Part shown: piece after piece, positions 44,911-57,651 of the stretch | Layout of the letters: each line of letters begins with the position of its first letter | Numbering within the stretch: position 1 is the stretch's first letter | Assembly: GCF_950295315.1 (NCBI RefSeq) | Contig: NW_026647636.1 | Location: forward strand, 1 to 64,000 | Length of the DNA: 64,000 nucleotides | Direction: 5' to 3' | Source of the DNA: Erinaceus europaeus | Lineage: Eukaryota; Chordata; Mammalia; Eulipotyphla; Erinaceidae | Notes under the pieces: model-generated | The model's database searches: none | Told to the model about the DNA's origin: nothing | What the model saw: the letters and a program-made list of their open reading frames with translations, nothing else | Program-made: the position numbers and the translations under genes

Positions 44911-46278
44911 AAGTATTGCTATTTCTTTTTTTTTTTTTAAATTTTTTATTTAAGAAAGGATTAATGAACAAAAACATAAGGTAGGAGGGGTACAACTCCA
45001 CACAATTCCCACCAACCAATCCCCATAACCCACCCCCTCCCATGGTAGCTTTCCCATTCTCTAGCCCTCTGGGAGCATGGACCCAGGGTCGTTGAGGGTT
45101 GCAGAAGGTAGAAGGTCTGGCTTCTGTAATTGCTTCCCCGCTGAACATGGGCGTTGACTGGTCGGTCCATACTCCCAGTGTGCCTCTCTCTTTCCCTAGT
45201 AAGGTGTGTCTCTGGGGAAGCTGAGCTCCAGGACACATTGGTGGGGTCTTCAGTCCAGGGAAGCCTGGCCAACATCCTGGTGGCATCTGGAACCTGGTGA
45301 TTGAAAAGAGTTAACATATGAAGCCAAACAATTTGTTGAGCAATCATGGATCCCAAGCTTGGAATAGTGGAGAGGAAGTGTTAGGAAGGTACTCACTGCA
45401 AACTCTAGTGTACTTTTGCTTTCAGGTATATATTTTGCAGTAGTTTGTGGATACGTGTGCACATAAGCTCTCTCTCACAGAAACTGGTGTATATCTAGGT
45501 TATGGGACTTTGTTAGAAAGTGAACTACCTGAGATGAAATTAGAGTGTACTATAAAAGGAAAGGTCTCACCCGAGTAATGAAGCTGAAGGGCTGTCATTC
45601 CACACGTGAAGTCTCTGGATACTGCCTGAGGTGAAGCATGTTGAGGTTGCAATCATTGCTTTGGTTAGGTTGTGATCGGCGGATGCAATATTATTTGGTT
45701 TGGATTGGGAGATGCATACGGGAAAGTGGGCTCTATCCAAGGGTTCCAGGACTGGGGGAAGTAGGGGCTCTATAGTGAAGATGTGAGGTTCCTGCTGTCT
45801 TAGGGTTCAAAAAGACAATCTATAGATAATGTTATCATCACATTATTTGTTAATTGGGTTAACTTTGAAAAGTCCCTTTGTTATGGTTTGCTGTACAGTA
45901 CCCAGTATCTTGTATATAGCTGTGCTATTGGATGCTTCTAATCTACTTGGTCAAGGCTTTTTAGAGAGTCCGCATATCAAATACGTAGCCTATATATTAA
46001 AAAGATTCAGTTTGTCTTTTGAGAAACTTTGAGACATACAAATGATTTCCCCCTCTCATATTAATTAACTACTGATTTATATGTCTACATTTTGCTAGGA
46101 GTGTACATAAACACCATTCCCATCACCAAAGGACTGTGACCCATCCCTCCAGCCCACTCCCACCCCCCACTGGCCCAGGAAGCTACATGTCTACCCCTCA
46201 CCACTGGGTTTTTACTTTGGTGCCCTACTTACAATTTGATCAGGTCCTGCGTTTAGTTTCCCTTTCAGATCTTCTTAG

Positions 46279-46622
46279 TCAGCTTCTGTTGATGAGTGGG
46301 ATCATCCCATACTCATCTTTATCTTTCTGACTTAGTTCACTTAACATAATTCCTTCTAGCTCTGTCCAAGATGGGTCAGAGAAGGTGGGTTCATTGTTCT
46401 TGATAGCTGCATAGTATTCCATTGTGTATATATACCACAGCTTTCTCAGCCACTCATCTGGTGTTGGGCACCTGGGTTGCTTCCAGGTTTTAGCTATTAT
46501 GAATTGTGCTGCTATGAACATAGGAGTACACACCTCTTTTTGGTTGGGTGTTATGGAGTCCTTGAGGTATAAGCCCAGGAGAGGAATTACTGGGTCATAT
46601 AGAAGGTCCATGTCTAGCCTTC
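46279..46622 (-). pseudogene. L1 ORF2 C-terminal fragment (direct part of L1-B)
   Basis: An open frame of about 114 codons ending at the normal ORF2 stop, equivalent to 8440-8780 of L1-A ('[16 protein letters not shown]', '[18 protein letters not shown]'). It has no start and no domain able to act alone. Confidence 0.93.
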
Positions 46623-46625
46623 TGA

Positions 46626-47245
46626 GAAACAAAAATCAACTCCAAATGGATCAAAGACCTAGATGTCAGACCAGAAACAATCAAATACTTAGAGGAAAAC
46701 ATTGGTAAAACACTTTCCCACATACACCTCAAGGACATCTTTGATGAATCAAACCCAATTGCAAGGAAGACTAAAGCAGAAACAAACCAATGGGACTACA
46801 TCAAATTGAAAAGCTTCTGCACATCCAAAGAAACTATTAAACAAACAGAGAGACCCCTCACAGAATGGGAGAAGATCTTCACATGCCAGACATCAGACAA
46901 GAAACTAATCACCAAAATATATAAAGAGCTCAGCAAACTTAGCTGCAAAAAAGCAAATGACCCCATCCAAATATGGGCAGAGGAAATGAACAAAACATTC
47001 ACCACAGAGGAGATCCAAAAGGCTAACAAACATATGAAAAACTGCTCTAGGTCACTGATTTTCAGAGAAATGCAAATTAAGACAACACTAAGATACCACC
47101 TCACTCCTGTAAGAATGGCATACATCAAAAAGGACAGCAGCAACAAATGCTGGAGAGGATGTGGGGACAGAGGAACCCTTTTACATTGCTGGTGGGAATG
47201 TAAATTGGTACAGCCTCTGTGGAGAGCAGTCTGGAAAACTCTCAG
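46626..47245 (+). pseudogene. L1 ORF2 C-terminal fragment (inverted part of L1-B)
   Basis: Equivalent to L1-A 7820-8438, in the opposite orientation to the rest of L1-B. It contains the Cys motif CX3CX7HX4C near 47149-47205 and then runs out of L1 at the duplication. Confidence 0.93.
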
Positions 47246-47261
47246 AAGTATTGCTATTTCT

Positions 47262-47724
47262 AAGGGATATGACTGATGATAGTATGACAAAGATAAGCTT
47301 CCTGGAATTTAAGTAAAGATTTTATTATTCCCTGATAGAGTAGCCATACAGTGGTCAGCCATTAGAGAAGGTATTTACTCTGAAACTCTTGAAAGCTTTA
47401 AATCAACTTAAGAATTCTTTTTTTTTTAATCTTGTTTTCTATGTGGCGACTACCAAGCAATAATACTCAAACTATATTTAGCATTTTTTCATTCGTTGCT
47501 GGTGTCCTAACTATTCTTGATGAAATGTTGAATCATGTAGAAAGTAGGAGGCAGATGTTCTGAGTGGAAGGAAATTAAAATGGAGCAAAATGTAGGGACA
47601 GTGTGAATATATAATAGAGAAATTAAATTAGATATGTTCACATTGGTTATGTACATGTTTTTTAAGGAGTATTTTTAAAATGAAAGATCAACAAACATCT
47701 TTTTAGGAGCAACAATAAAAAAAC
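47262..47724. other. Gene-free AT-rich stretch
   Basis: Nothing recognised. Confidence 0.5.
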
Positions 47725-48045
47725 TCTGGGGGCTGGATGGTGGTGCACCAGGTTAAACACACATGTTGTGAAGTACAAGGGCCTGTATTAAGGATCCCGG
47801 TTCAAGACCCGGGCTACCCACCTGCAGGGGTTCACTTCATGGGCAGTGAAGCAGATCTGCGGGTGTCAACCTTTTTCTCCCTCTCTCTGTTTTCCCGTCA
47901 TCTCTTGATTTCTCTCTGTCTTATCCAGCAACAACAACAATGACAAGATGGAAAAAATGGTTGCTAGAAGCAGTGGACTTGTGGAGCAGTCATCTAGCCC
48001 CAGCAATAACATTGGAGGTAAAAAAACAAACAAACAAACAAAAAA
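47725..48045 (+). mobile_element. Group A-related SINE with a 3' extension
   Basis: The head 'gggggctggatggtggtgca' is group B-like; B box 'ggttcaagacccg'. The middle resembles group A ('gatttctctctgtcttatcc'). After 'caacaacaacaatgacaag' comes a roughly 75-base extension ('atggttgctagaagcagtgg', 'gcagtcatctagccccagca', 'ataacattggaggt') not present in the other group A copies, then an (AAAC)n tail. It may define a separate subfamily. Confidence 0.85.
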
Positions 48046-49074
48046 CCTTTGAGCGTTTTCCCATATTCTATCTCTACTATTATATAAACCTTATTACTAT
48101 GGAAATAATTTAAGCTAATATACTCTATACAATTACAACCATAAGGAAGAAAATAGCAATAACATCATCACAACCACTAAATAATCAGTTGCATAGAGAC
48201 TAGACAATAATTCTTCATCTACAACCCAATATCAAATTTTTAGTTTATTTAATACAATCTGTATTTCCATAACTGAGAAAATATATTTCAATGTAACTTA
48301 AAAAGGAAACGAAGTTAGAAGAATACTAGGAATAGTTAAAATTGTCCACTCTTTATTAAAGAAAAAAAAAATGGAACAAGTACTGTAAATTGTCATTTGT
48401 TGACTCCAAAATATACCAATACAATCTGGATTAATCAAATTCAGTTTATCCTAAATATGGTGAAAAAGGAGAATTAGATAAATAAATCTAATATACTTAG
48501 AGACTGGATGATTTTACAGTGATACTGCAAGTTGGGCTATCGCTTAGTCCTGGGCTGATGTCTAGACATGTTAGCTTTGGACTAGTAGTAATAAGAGAGT
48601 TTTGGTGGACAAGCAGGTGTGATAAATTAACTCACAGAGGTGTTATCTTCCAGGATCAAATGATCAGATACATACGGGAGCTAGTGGATAAGTTATTTTC
48701 ACCTCTTCTCAGTTTTACTTATTAAACAGTCAAGAGGTTACATATACTTCAAGAGGTTACATATACTTCACTTACCACTATTCAGAACTAATCAGAATTA
48801 TGGACACTGTGATTTATTATTTCTGGGAAATTATCTTATATGCAAAATAAAAATGAAGTATTCTACCCAGTAAGAAGTTGTGATAAAATTTTTTTAAAAA
48901 GTGCCAAATTGCTGGAAAATAGTGCTCTCCAAATAGTTATCCCCCCCTCAATTCTAAGTGTATGCATAATATGAATTTTCTGTTGGAAAATCTACCAGAT
49001 ATTGGTTATTTTATGAGAAATATTTTTACAACAAAAAATAGCAATAGATAAAAAAAAGTTATCACCTATATTCT
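48046..49074. other. Gene-free AT-rich stretch
   Basis: A small tandem near 48740-48770 ('caagaggttacatatacttc' twice); otherwise nothing recognised. Confidence 0.5.
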
Positions 49075-49337
49075 ATGGAGCCAAACACACCCACCTAAAA
49101 AGGTTTATATATACCTATGTTCATGGTGGCACAATTTGTAATAGCTGAAACCTAGAAGTAAAGCAGTTCTCCAACAATAGATGGATCCTGAAGCACCATA
49201 GTGGAGGAGGATCTAGGCAGGGGGGTTACTGTGCAGAAAACTGAGATATTTTATAAATGTACGAACAATTGTATTTACTGTTGATTATAAACCATTAATG
49301 CCTTCCAATATTTTTTTCCTCCCAATAAATTTTTAAA
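49075..49337 (+). mobile_element. Old L1 3' end with internal deletion
   Basis: 'ccaaacacacccacctaaaa', 'tatgttcatggtggcac', 'tagctgaaacctagaag' match the end of ORF2 (compare 58815-58890). Then it jumps to the short 3'UTR type ('tggaggaggatctaggcag', 'taaaccattaatgcc', 'cccaataaa'). Confidence 0.75.
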
Positions 49338-49380
49338 AAGTTATCACCAATCTTTCACCTGCACAAAACTCAATGATTTG

Positions 49381-49382
<2 letters not shown>

Positions 49383-49417
<35 letters not shown>

Positions 49418-49460
49418 TATATTATATTATATATAATATAAATATATATATATGTTTCTA
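49383..49460. repeat. (AT)n and ATT-rich self-complementary tract
   Basis: About 13 AT units, then (TTATA)-type units and a second AT run. Almost fully self-complementary, so it can form hairpins. Confidence 0.95.
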
Positions 49461-50215
49461 AATATATCTATGACATTAATTAATGCTTATTTAAATGCAA
49501 TTTTTCACATTGTATCATAGTCCTGTGAGTAATTTTTTTATATTTTAATATATACTTTAGTTTATTTTTCAGCTATTATTATTATAATCGCTGATAGAAA
49601 TTTTAGACATCATATTTTTTAAAATACAAATGGTGCTTCTATGACTATAGTTTTTCATAATTAGGTGTACCTGTTAAAGGAATTTAGAGATTTTGAGTAA
49701 AATTGAGTCATAAAACCTGCATATTGTTAACTTTACAAAATCTTGTTAAATACTGCAGAGAATTATAATTATAAACCTTTTTCTAGCTGTATATTAACAT
49801 TTCTGCTTCTTCATGTCCTTGGCAAGATTTCATTTGTTAGAATTTTAAAAATATTTTTCTGTTTCTGTTAAAGATGAAATAACATCTCATTTTAATTTTA
49901 ATTAAATTTGATTGTTTCTGATAAAATGGGTCAATAAGTAGGTTTGCCTTTCATTTATATGTTTATTCTATTGATGGCATAAGAGAGCAAGAAATAATTT
50001 AAAATATCCTGACCTCTCCCCAGCCTGAGACGTGGCAATTAGTACACCCACACCCTACCTCCATACATGAAAAACAATGGAAATTAACTTGCATCAATCA
50101 GACCGGCAAGACTACACAAAATAATAACTTTAAATAATATAAAAGGAGGTGAAAAAAACATTAGGAGGAGGGAGGGCTTTGCAACCTATGTAACATCTTC
50201 TGATTCGCATTTGGC
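49461..50215. other. Gene-free AT-rich stretch
   Basis: Nothing recognised. Confidence 0.5.
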
Positions 50216-50249
50216 CAATGCTTATTTTATTTTATTTATTTATTTATTT

Positions 50250-51590
50250 TTATTTTTATCTAAGAAAGGATTAATTAAAAAAACCATAAGGTAGGAGGAG
50301 TACAACTCCACACAATTCCCACCACCCAATCTCCATATCCCACCCCCTCCCCTGATAGCTTTCCCATCCTCTAGCCCTCTAGGAGCATGGACCCAGGGTC
50401 ATTGTGGGTTGCAGAAGGTAGAAGGTCTGGCTTCTGTAATTGCTTCCCCGCTGAACATGGGCGTTGACTGGTCGGTCCATATTCCCAGTCTGCCTCTCTC
50501 TTTCCTTAGTAGGGTGTGTCTCTGGGGAAGCTGAGCTCCAGGACACATTGGTGGGGTCCTCAATCCAGGGAAGCCTGGCCAGCATCCTGATGGCATCTGG
50601 AACCTGGTGACTGAAAAGAGAGTTAACATACGAAGCCAAAAAAATTGTTGAGAAATCATGGACCCAAAGCTTAGAATAGTGGAGAGGAAGTGTTACGGAG
50701 GTACTCACTGCAAACTCTAGTGTACTTTTGCTTTCAGGTATATATTTTGCAGTAGTTTATAGGTCCGTGTGAAGATATGTTCTCTCTCACAGAAACTGGT
50801 ATATATCTAGGTTTTGGGACTTTGTTCAAAAGTGAACCACATGAGATGAAATTAGAGTATACTATTAAAGGAAAGATCTCACCCGAGTAATGAAGCTGAA
50901 GGGTTGTCATTCCACATGTAAAGTCTCTGGACACAGTCTAAAGTGAAGCATGTTGAGGAGGCAATCGTTGGGTTGATCAGGTTGTGATCGGCAGATGCAA
51001 TATTATTTGATATGGATTGGGAGAGACATACAGGAAAGTGGGCCCTATCCAAGGGTTCCAGGACTGGGGGAAGTAGGGGCTCTATAGTGGAGATGTGAGG
51101 TTCCTACTGTCTTAGGGTTCAAAAAGACAATCGATAGTTAATGTTATCATCACATTATTTGGTAATTGGGTTAACTCTGAAAAGTCCTTTTGTAAGGGTT
51201 TGCTGTACAGTAGTCAGTGTCTTGTATATAGCTGTGCTATTGGATGCTTCTGATCTACGTGGTCTAGGCTTTTGAGAGAGTCCGCATATCAAATACACAG
51301 CCTATATATTAAAAAGATTCAGTTTGTGTTTTGAAAAACTATGAGACATACAATTGATTTTCCCCCTCTCAAATTAATTAACTAGTGATTTATATGACTA
51401 CATTTTGCTAGGAGTGTACATAAATACCATTCCCACCACCAAAAGATTGTGACCCATCCCTCCCACCCACTCCCGCCCCCCACTGGCCCAGAAAACTGCA
51501 TGTCTACCCCTCACCTCAGGGTTATTACTTTGGTGCCCTACTTATAATTTGGTAAGTTCCTGCATTTAGTTCCCTTTCAGATCTTCTTAC
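50250..51590 (-). mobile_element. Long 3'UTR of L1-C
   Basis: Collinear with 8781-10131 of L1-A and 44948-46278 of L1-B. The tail is (AAAT)-rich rather than pure A, and there is no transduced flank. Confidence 0.92.
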
Positions 51591-54500
51591 TCAACTTCTG
51601 TTGATGAGTGGGATCATCCCATACACATCTTTATCTTTCTGACTTAGCTCACTTAACATAATTCCTTCTGGGTCTGTCCAAGATGAGTCAGAGAAGGTGG
51701 GTTCATTGTTCTTGATAGCTGCATTGTTCTTGATAGCTGCATAGTATTCCATTGTGTATATATACCACAGCTTTCTCAGCCACTCATCTGGTGTTGGGCA
51801 CCTGGGTTGCTTCCAGGTTTTAACTATTATGAATTGTGCTGCTATGAACATAGGAGTACACACCTCTTTTTGGTTGGGTGTTATGGAGTCCTTGGGGTAC
51901 AACCCCAGGAGAGGAATTACTGGATCATATGGAAGGTCCATGTCTAGCCTTCTGAGAGTTTTCCAGACTGCTCTCCACAGAGGCTGTACCAATTTACATT
52001 CCCACCAGCAATGTAAAAGTGTTGCTCTGTCCCCACAACCTCTCCAGCATTTGTTGCTGCTGTCCTTTTTGATGTATGTCATTCTTACAGGAGTGAGGTG
52101 GTATCTTAGTGTTGTCTTAATTTGCATTTCTCTGACAATCAGTGACCTAGAGCTGTTTTTCATATGTTTGTTAGCCTTTTGGATCTCCTCTGAGGTGAAT
52201 GTTTTGTTCATATCCTCTGCCCATTTTCGGATGGGGTCATTTGCTTTTTTGGTGCTAAGTTTGCGGAACTCTTTATATATTTTGGTGATTAGTTTCTTGT
52301 CTGATGTATGGCATGTGAAGATCTTCTCCCATTCTGTGAGGGGTCTCTCTGTTTGTTTAATAGTTTCTTTGGCTGTGCAGAAGCTTTTCAATTTGATATA
52401 ATCCCATTGGTTTGTTTCTGCTTTAGTCTTTCTTGCAATTGGGTTTATTTCATCAAAGATATCCTTGAGGAATCAGTGGGAAAGTGTTTTACCAATGTTT
52501 TCCTCTAAGTATTTGATTGTTTCTGGTCTAACATCCAGGTCTTTGATCCATTTGGACTTGATTTTTGTTTCTGGTGAGATAATGTGGTTCAATTTCATTC
52601 TTCTGCATGTTTCAATCCATTTTTCCCAGCACCATTAATTGAAGAGAGCCTCCTTTTTCCATTTAATCCTTTGGGCCCCCTTATCAAAGATTAGATGTCC
52701 ATAGGTGTGGGGATTTACTTCTGGGCTTTCAATTCTGTTCCACTGGTCTGTGTGCCTATTTTTGTTCCAGTACCATGCTGTCTTGATGATGATGGCTTTA
52801 TAATATAGTTTAAGGTCTGGAAGTGTGATGCCTCCATTTCTGTTTCTTTTCCTTAAGATGATTTTGGCAATTCTAGGTGTTTTCAGGTTCCAGATAAATG
52901 ATTGTAGTGTTTGTTCTATTCTCTTAAATAATTGGTGGAACTTTGATGGGTATTGCATTAAATTTGTATATGGCTCTGGGGAGAATATTCATTTTGATGA
53001 TATTTATTCTTCCAATCCATGAGCATGGGATATCTTTCCATTTCTTGGTATCAGTTTCTATTTCCTTGAGTAGCAACTCATAGTTTTCAGCATGCAAGTC
53101 TTTTACTTCTTTGGTCAACTTTATTCCTAGATATTTGATTTATTTTGCTGAAACAGTAAAGGGGAGTGATTTTTGGATGTCTTCTTCAGATATAGTGTTT
53201 GCAAAAAGAAATGCCACTGATTTTTGTACATTGATTTTGTAGCCTGATACCTTGCTATATTGCCTAATAACTTCCTGTAATTTTCTGCTGGATTCTTTAG
53301 GTTTTTCTATGTATACTATCATATCATCTGCAAATAGTGAGAGCTTGACTTCTTCCCTTCCAATCTGTATTCCTTTGATTTCTTTCTCTTGCCTGATTGC
53401 TATGGTAAGAACTTCCAATACTATGTTGAAGAGCAACGGTGACAGTGGACAGCCCTGTCTAGTCCCTGATCTGAGGGGGAATGCTTTCAGCTTCTGTCCA
53501 TTGAGTATGATGTTGGCTGTTGGTTTGCTATATATAGACTCCGCTATCTTGAGGAATTTCCCATCTATTCCCATTTTTTGTAGAGTTTTGAGCATGAATG
53601 GGTGTTGGATTTTGTCAAAGGCCTTCTCTGCATCTATTGAGATAATCATGTGGTTTTTGGCTTTGCTTTTATTGATGTGATGAATGACATTGATTGTCTT
53701 ATGGATGTTGAACCAGATTTACATTTCTGGAATGAATCCCACTTGGTCATGATGAACAATCTTTTTGATATGTTGCTGTATCCGGTTGGCCAAGATCTTA
53801 TTTTATATTTTTGCAGAGCTATTGGTCTGTAGTTTTCCTTTTTTGTTCTGTCCCTATCATCTTTTGGTATCAGGGTGATGTTGGCTTCATAGAAGGTGGA
53901 AGGGAGTATTCCTGTTTCTTCTATCTTATGGAAAAACTTCAGAAGTATGGGTACTCACTGTTTCCTGAAAGTTTTGTGGAATTCGTTAGTGAAGCCATCT
54001 GGTCCAGGACTTTTGTTGTTGGGGAGATTCTTAATAACGGTTTCAATTTCTTTGTCTGTGATTGGTGCATTTAGATTTTGTAGTTCTTCTTGGTTCAGTT
54101 TTGGAATTGCATAGGTTTCTTGGAATTGTTCCATTTCTTCCAGATTCTCTAGCTTGGTTGCGTATAATTCTTTATAGAAGTTTCACAGGATTCTCTGGAT
54201 TTCTGTGGTGTCAGTTGTGATATCTCCTCCATTGTTTACAATTCTATTAATTTGAGTCTTCTCTCTTTTATGTTTGGTGAGTCTGGCTAGTGGTTTGTCA
54301 ATTTTGTTTAATCTTTCAAAGAACCAACATTTGGCTTCATTGATCTTTTGTCTGGTTCTTTTATTTTCGATGTTGTTTGTTTCTGCTCTAACTTTAGTGA
54401 TTTCTGTCCTTCTGGTTGCTTTAGGGTTCCTTTGTTCCTCTTCCTCTAAGTCCTTGTGCAATAAGGTGTTCTGTAAGGTCGTTCATTTGAGCTTCTTCTT

Positions 54501-55417
54501 GGTTTTTAATATGTGATTGTATGGCTATAAGTTTCCCTCTCAGTACTGCTTTAGCTGTGTCCCAAATATTTTGATAGGTTGTTTCTTCATTTTCACTTGT
54601 TTCCAGGAACATTTGAATTTCCTGCTTGAGTGAATCTCTGACCCAGTGGTTCTTAAGGAGTATGTTGTTTAGTTTCCAAATTCTGTGACTTTTAATAACT
54701 TTGTTTGTTGTTAAATGTTAGTTTTACTCCACTGTGGTCTGAGAAGATACTTGGGATGATTTCAATGCTCTTGAATTTATTGATGCTGTCTTTGTGGCCT
54801 AACATGTGGTCTATCCTTGAGTATGTGTTATGTGGATTTGAAAAGACGGTGTATTCCAGTTTTGGGGGGTGAAGAACTCTGAAAATTTCCAAGAGGTCTA
54901 GTCTGTCAATCTCTTCATTCAATTCTCTTGTATCTTTGTTGGTTCTCTGCTTTGTTGATCTAAGTGTGAGAGTGGGGTATTGAAGTCTCCCACTATTATT
55001 GTATTACTATTGGTGTATTTTTGAAATTCTTTCAGTAGGTGCTTAATGTATTTAGATGGTCCCTCATTGGGTGCATAGATGTTAATAATTGTTAAGTCTT
55101 CTTGTCTGATTGATCCTCTAATCATTATGTAATGTCCTTGCCTACATATTATTACTTTATTTAATTTAAAATCTATTGTGTCTGAGATGAGAATTACTAT
55201 TCCTGCCCTTTTTTGTGGTCTGTTAGCTTGTATGATAGTTTTCCATCCTTTCACTTTAAGTCTGTGTTTATCTTGTTGTGACAGATGGGATTCTTGCATG
55301 TAGCACATGGTTTGTTTATGTTTTCTGACCCATCCCCCCCACCCTGTGCCTTTTGATGGGTGAGTTTAAGCCATTGACATTTATTGATATTATGGATTTA
55401 ATGTATTGTAGTGCCAT
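51591..55417 (-). pseudogene. L1 ORF2 relic in L1-C
   Basis: Readable in pieces: endonuclease (55308-54919; VGDFNTPLS), a second frame 54922-54692 (IDRLDLLEIFRVLHPPKLEY), a further one 54612-54183, a badly broken stretch 54180-53650, RT core with FADD (about 53320-53336) in 53649-53140, then 53118-52635 and an open C-terminal frame 52391-51591 with the Cys motif. One frameshift is a 4-base deletion at 54960/54961. A 21-base tandem duplication doubles AAIKNN near 51712-51740. Not functional. Confidence 0.93.
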
Positions 55418-55476
55418 TGTTCAAAAAAAATTTTGTTTGCTCTGATATATTCCAAGTATTATAGTGATGTTCTTGT

Positions 55477-56387
55477 TTATAAGAGGTCTTTTAGAACCTC
55501 TTTCAGGGCCGGTTTGGTGATGGTTGCCTCCTTTAACTGTTGTTTGTCTAAGAAAGTTTTGTTCCCTCCATCTAGTTTGAATGAAAGTCTAGCAGGATAT
55601 ATTATCCTTGGTTGAAACCCTTTTTCATTCAGGCCTCGATAGATCTATTGCCACTCCCTTCTGGCTTTTAGAGTTTGAGTGGAGAAGTCTGCAGATAATC
55701 TTATGGGTTTTCCCTTGTATGTGACTTTTTGTTTCTCTCTTGCAGCCTTTAGGATCCTTTCTTTATCCTTACTCCTTCTCATTGTGACTATGATGTGTCT
55801 TGGTGTCTTCAGGTCATGGTTGATTCTGTTTGGTACTCTCTGGGCCTCTTGAATCTTGATGTCCTTTCTGTTATTCAGGTCTGAGAAGTTTTATTCTATT
55901 ATTTCCTCTAGAATGTTCGCTTCCCCTTCCTCTCTTTCTTCCTCTGGCAGGGCAATTATGCGAATGTTACTTCTTTTGAGATCATCCCATATGTCTCTGT
56001 TGTTGTTTTCAATGTCTCTCAATCTCTTTTTAAGCTCTTTCACCTCTTTCTTCATTTTCTCTAACTCATCCTCTGACTAATTCTCTTGTCTGCTTCTGTT
56101 AATCTGCTTTCCCTTGCCTTGGATTATTTCTTCATTACAGCTATTTCAGCTTTCAGTTCTCTAATTACCTCAAGATAATCAGTATTTTCCTTGGGGGTTT
56201 CAACTGCTGTTTCTCTAATACTGCCATTCCTTTCCTCCAGTGTTGTTTTCATTTCTGTGATTAATAAGTTTATTATTGCTTGCATACTTTTCTTATCTAT
56301 GGTTACTTCTGGCTGATTTGTGGTTTCTTCTGGGCTCTTGTCTTCATTCATTGTAGTAGCAGTTTTATTTGTTTTTCATCTACCCAT
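55477..56387 (-). pseudogene. L1 ORF1 relic in L1-C
   Basis: Homologous along its whole length to 3985-4899. The fourth codon is TGA (ATG GGT AGA TGA), a further TAA follows VMKK near 56124, and the total length of 911 bases is not a multiple of three. The RRM-like and C-terminal regions are still readable in pieces. Confidence 0.93.
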
Positions 56388-57620
56388 TTTTTTGATTTAT
56401 GTGTTTCTTTTTTTTTATGCTCTGTTGTTCCTCAGTTGTTGTGTCTTGAGTACAAGTAACACTGTACTAAATACCTTTATGACAATTGCACTCACCAACC
56501 TCCGGAATTACAGTAGCAACTGAAGCAAGTATTGAAGCAGTTTAATCACTACCAGTTAGCCAAACAATTTCTCCAGTCCATGAAAAAATAGTAACGAAAT
56601 CCCAGTGAATAAGAAAGAGAAAAGAAAGAAGGGATAGCAAGAATAGACAATTATGCAAATTTACTATCCACTGTATATTCTATGGGTAACAAGAGGGCAA
56701 ATGGAACTAGAGCAGAGATACACATATAGAGAGTCCACTCTGAATCAGATTTCGTCCCCCAAATAATTCTCAAATTCAGAAAGGCAAAGAAGAAAGAAGG
56801 AAGAAGTGTATGACAAGATAAAAAAAAAAAAGGAAAAGAAAGAAGGCACAAGAGAGAGAAAAGGGAAAAGATAAGAAAAAGAGCTGTAATTAAATAGCAG
56901 TGAAAGGAAAGGTTTTATTTTATTACTTTATTTTTAATTTAATTTAATTTAATTTTTTTGATTAGCTAGGTGGGTGAGGGAAGGGAGAGTCTGTAGAGGA
57001 GGTAGGATTAAGGAGACAAGTTCCTCCCACAGTAGATAAGATGCCCACTACCCTAGCACTGAAATATATGCTAAGAGTTAATTCTGATCAACCTAAAGGG
57101 GGGGGGGGGCGAGTTATATGCCTTTATATAATATTAATAGTAAAATAGAGCAGGGTAAAATAAAATAAAATAAAATGAAATAAAATAAAAACCCTGTCCA
57201 AGATTACCTCATACCTTGTGATCAGAAGCAGCTGATTGTTAAGAATGGGAAAAAAAAAAACAAAACCTCAGGACTAGACAAGGATAGCTGAAATAGACAG
57301 TTATGCAAATCTACTATCCACTGTATATTCTATGGGTTGCTAAAGGAGGAAGGAAAGTTGAGCAGAGACACTCGCAGTGAGAGTCCACACTGAGACAGAA
57401 TTCTTCCCCAAAATAATTCCCAAATGTGTATCAGTGAATTCAAAAAGCACACTGTTTGGTGGTGTGGGGGATGGGGCCTGTGGCTTTGGAAGCTGTAGGA
57501 TTAAGGAAGAAAGGATGACAAGAATGAGAAAAAGAAGAAAAAAAAGAAAGAGAGAGAGAGAAAAAAGAAAAAGATAAGAAAAAGAACAGTCATAAAAGAG
57601 CAGTGAAAGGAAAGGTTTTT

Positions 57621-57651
<31 letters not shown>

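Larger units (their letters stand above)
44927..47245 (-). mobile_element. L1-B, 5'-truncated and 5'-inverted L1 (twin priming)
   Basis: Read on the minus strand the 3' part is normal: ORF2 C-terminus (46622 down to the TGA at 46279), 3'UTR, poly(A) at 44927-44937. The 5' part, 46626-47245, is inverted and lies on the + strand; it equals L1-A 7820-8438. The two parts meet in L1 coordinates with only a short shared 'ctcagaag'. The duplication aagtattgctatttct lies at 44911-44926 and 47246-47261. This is the classic twin-priming outcome. The sequence is close to L1-A and L1-C, so the insertion looks young. Confidence 0.96.

Noticed and set aside
57060..57115. G run near 57100 as a G-quadruplex regulatory element
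   Set aside because: A single homopolymer run inside an L1 5'UTR relic, with no spaced G-tracts; too little to claim.
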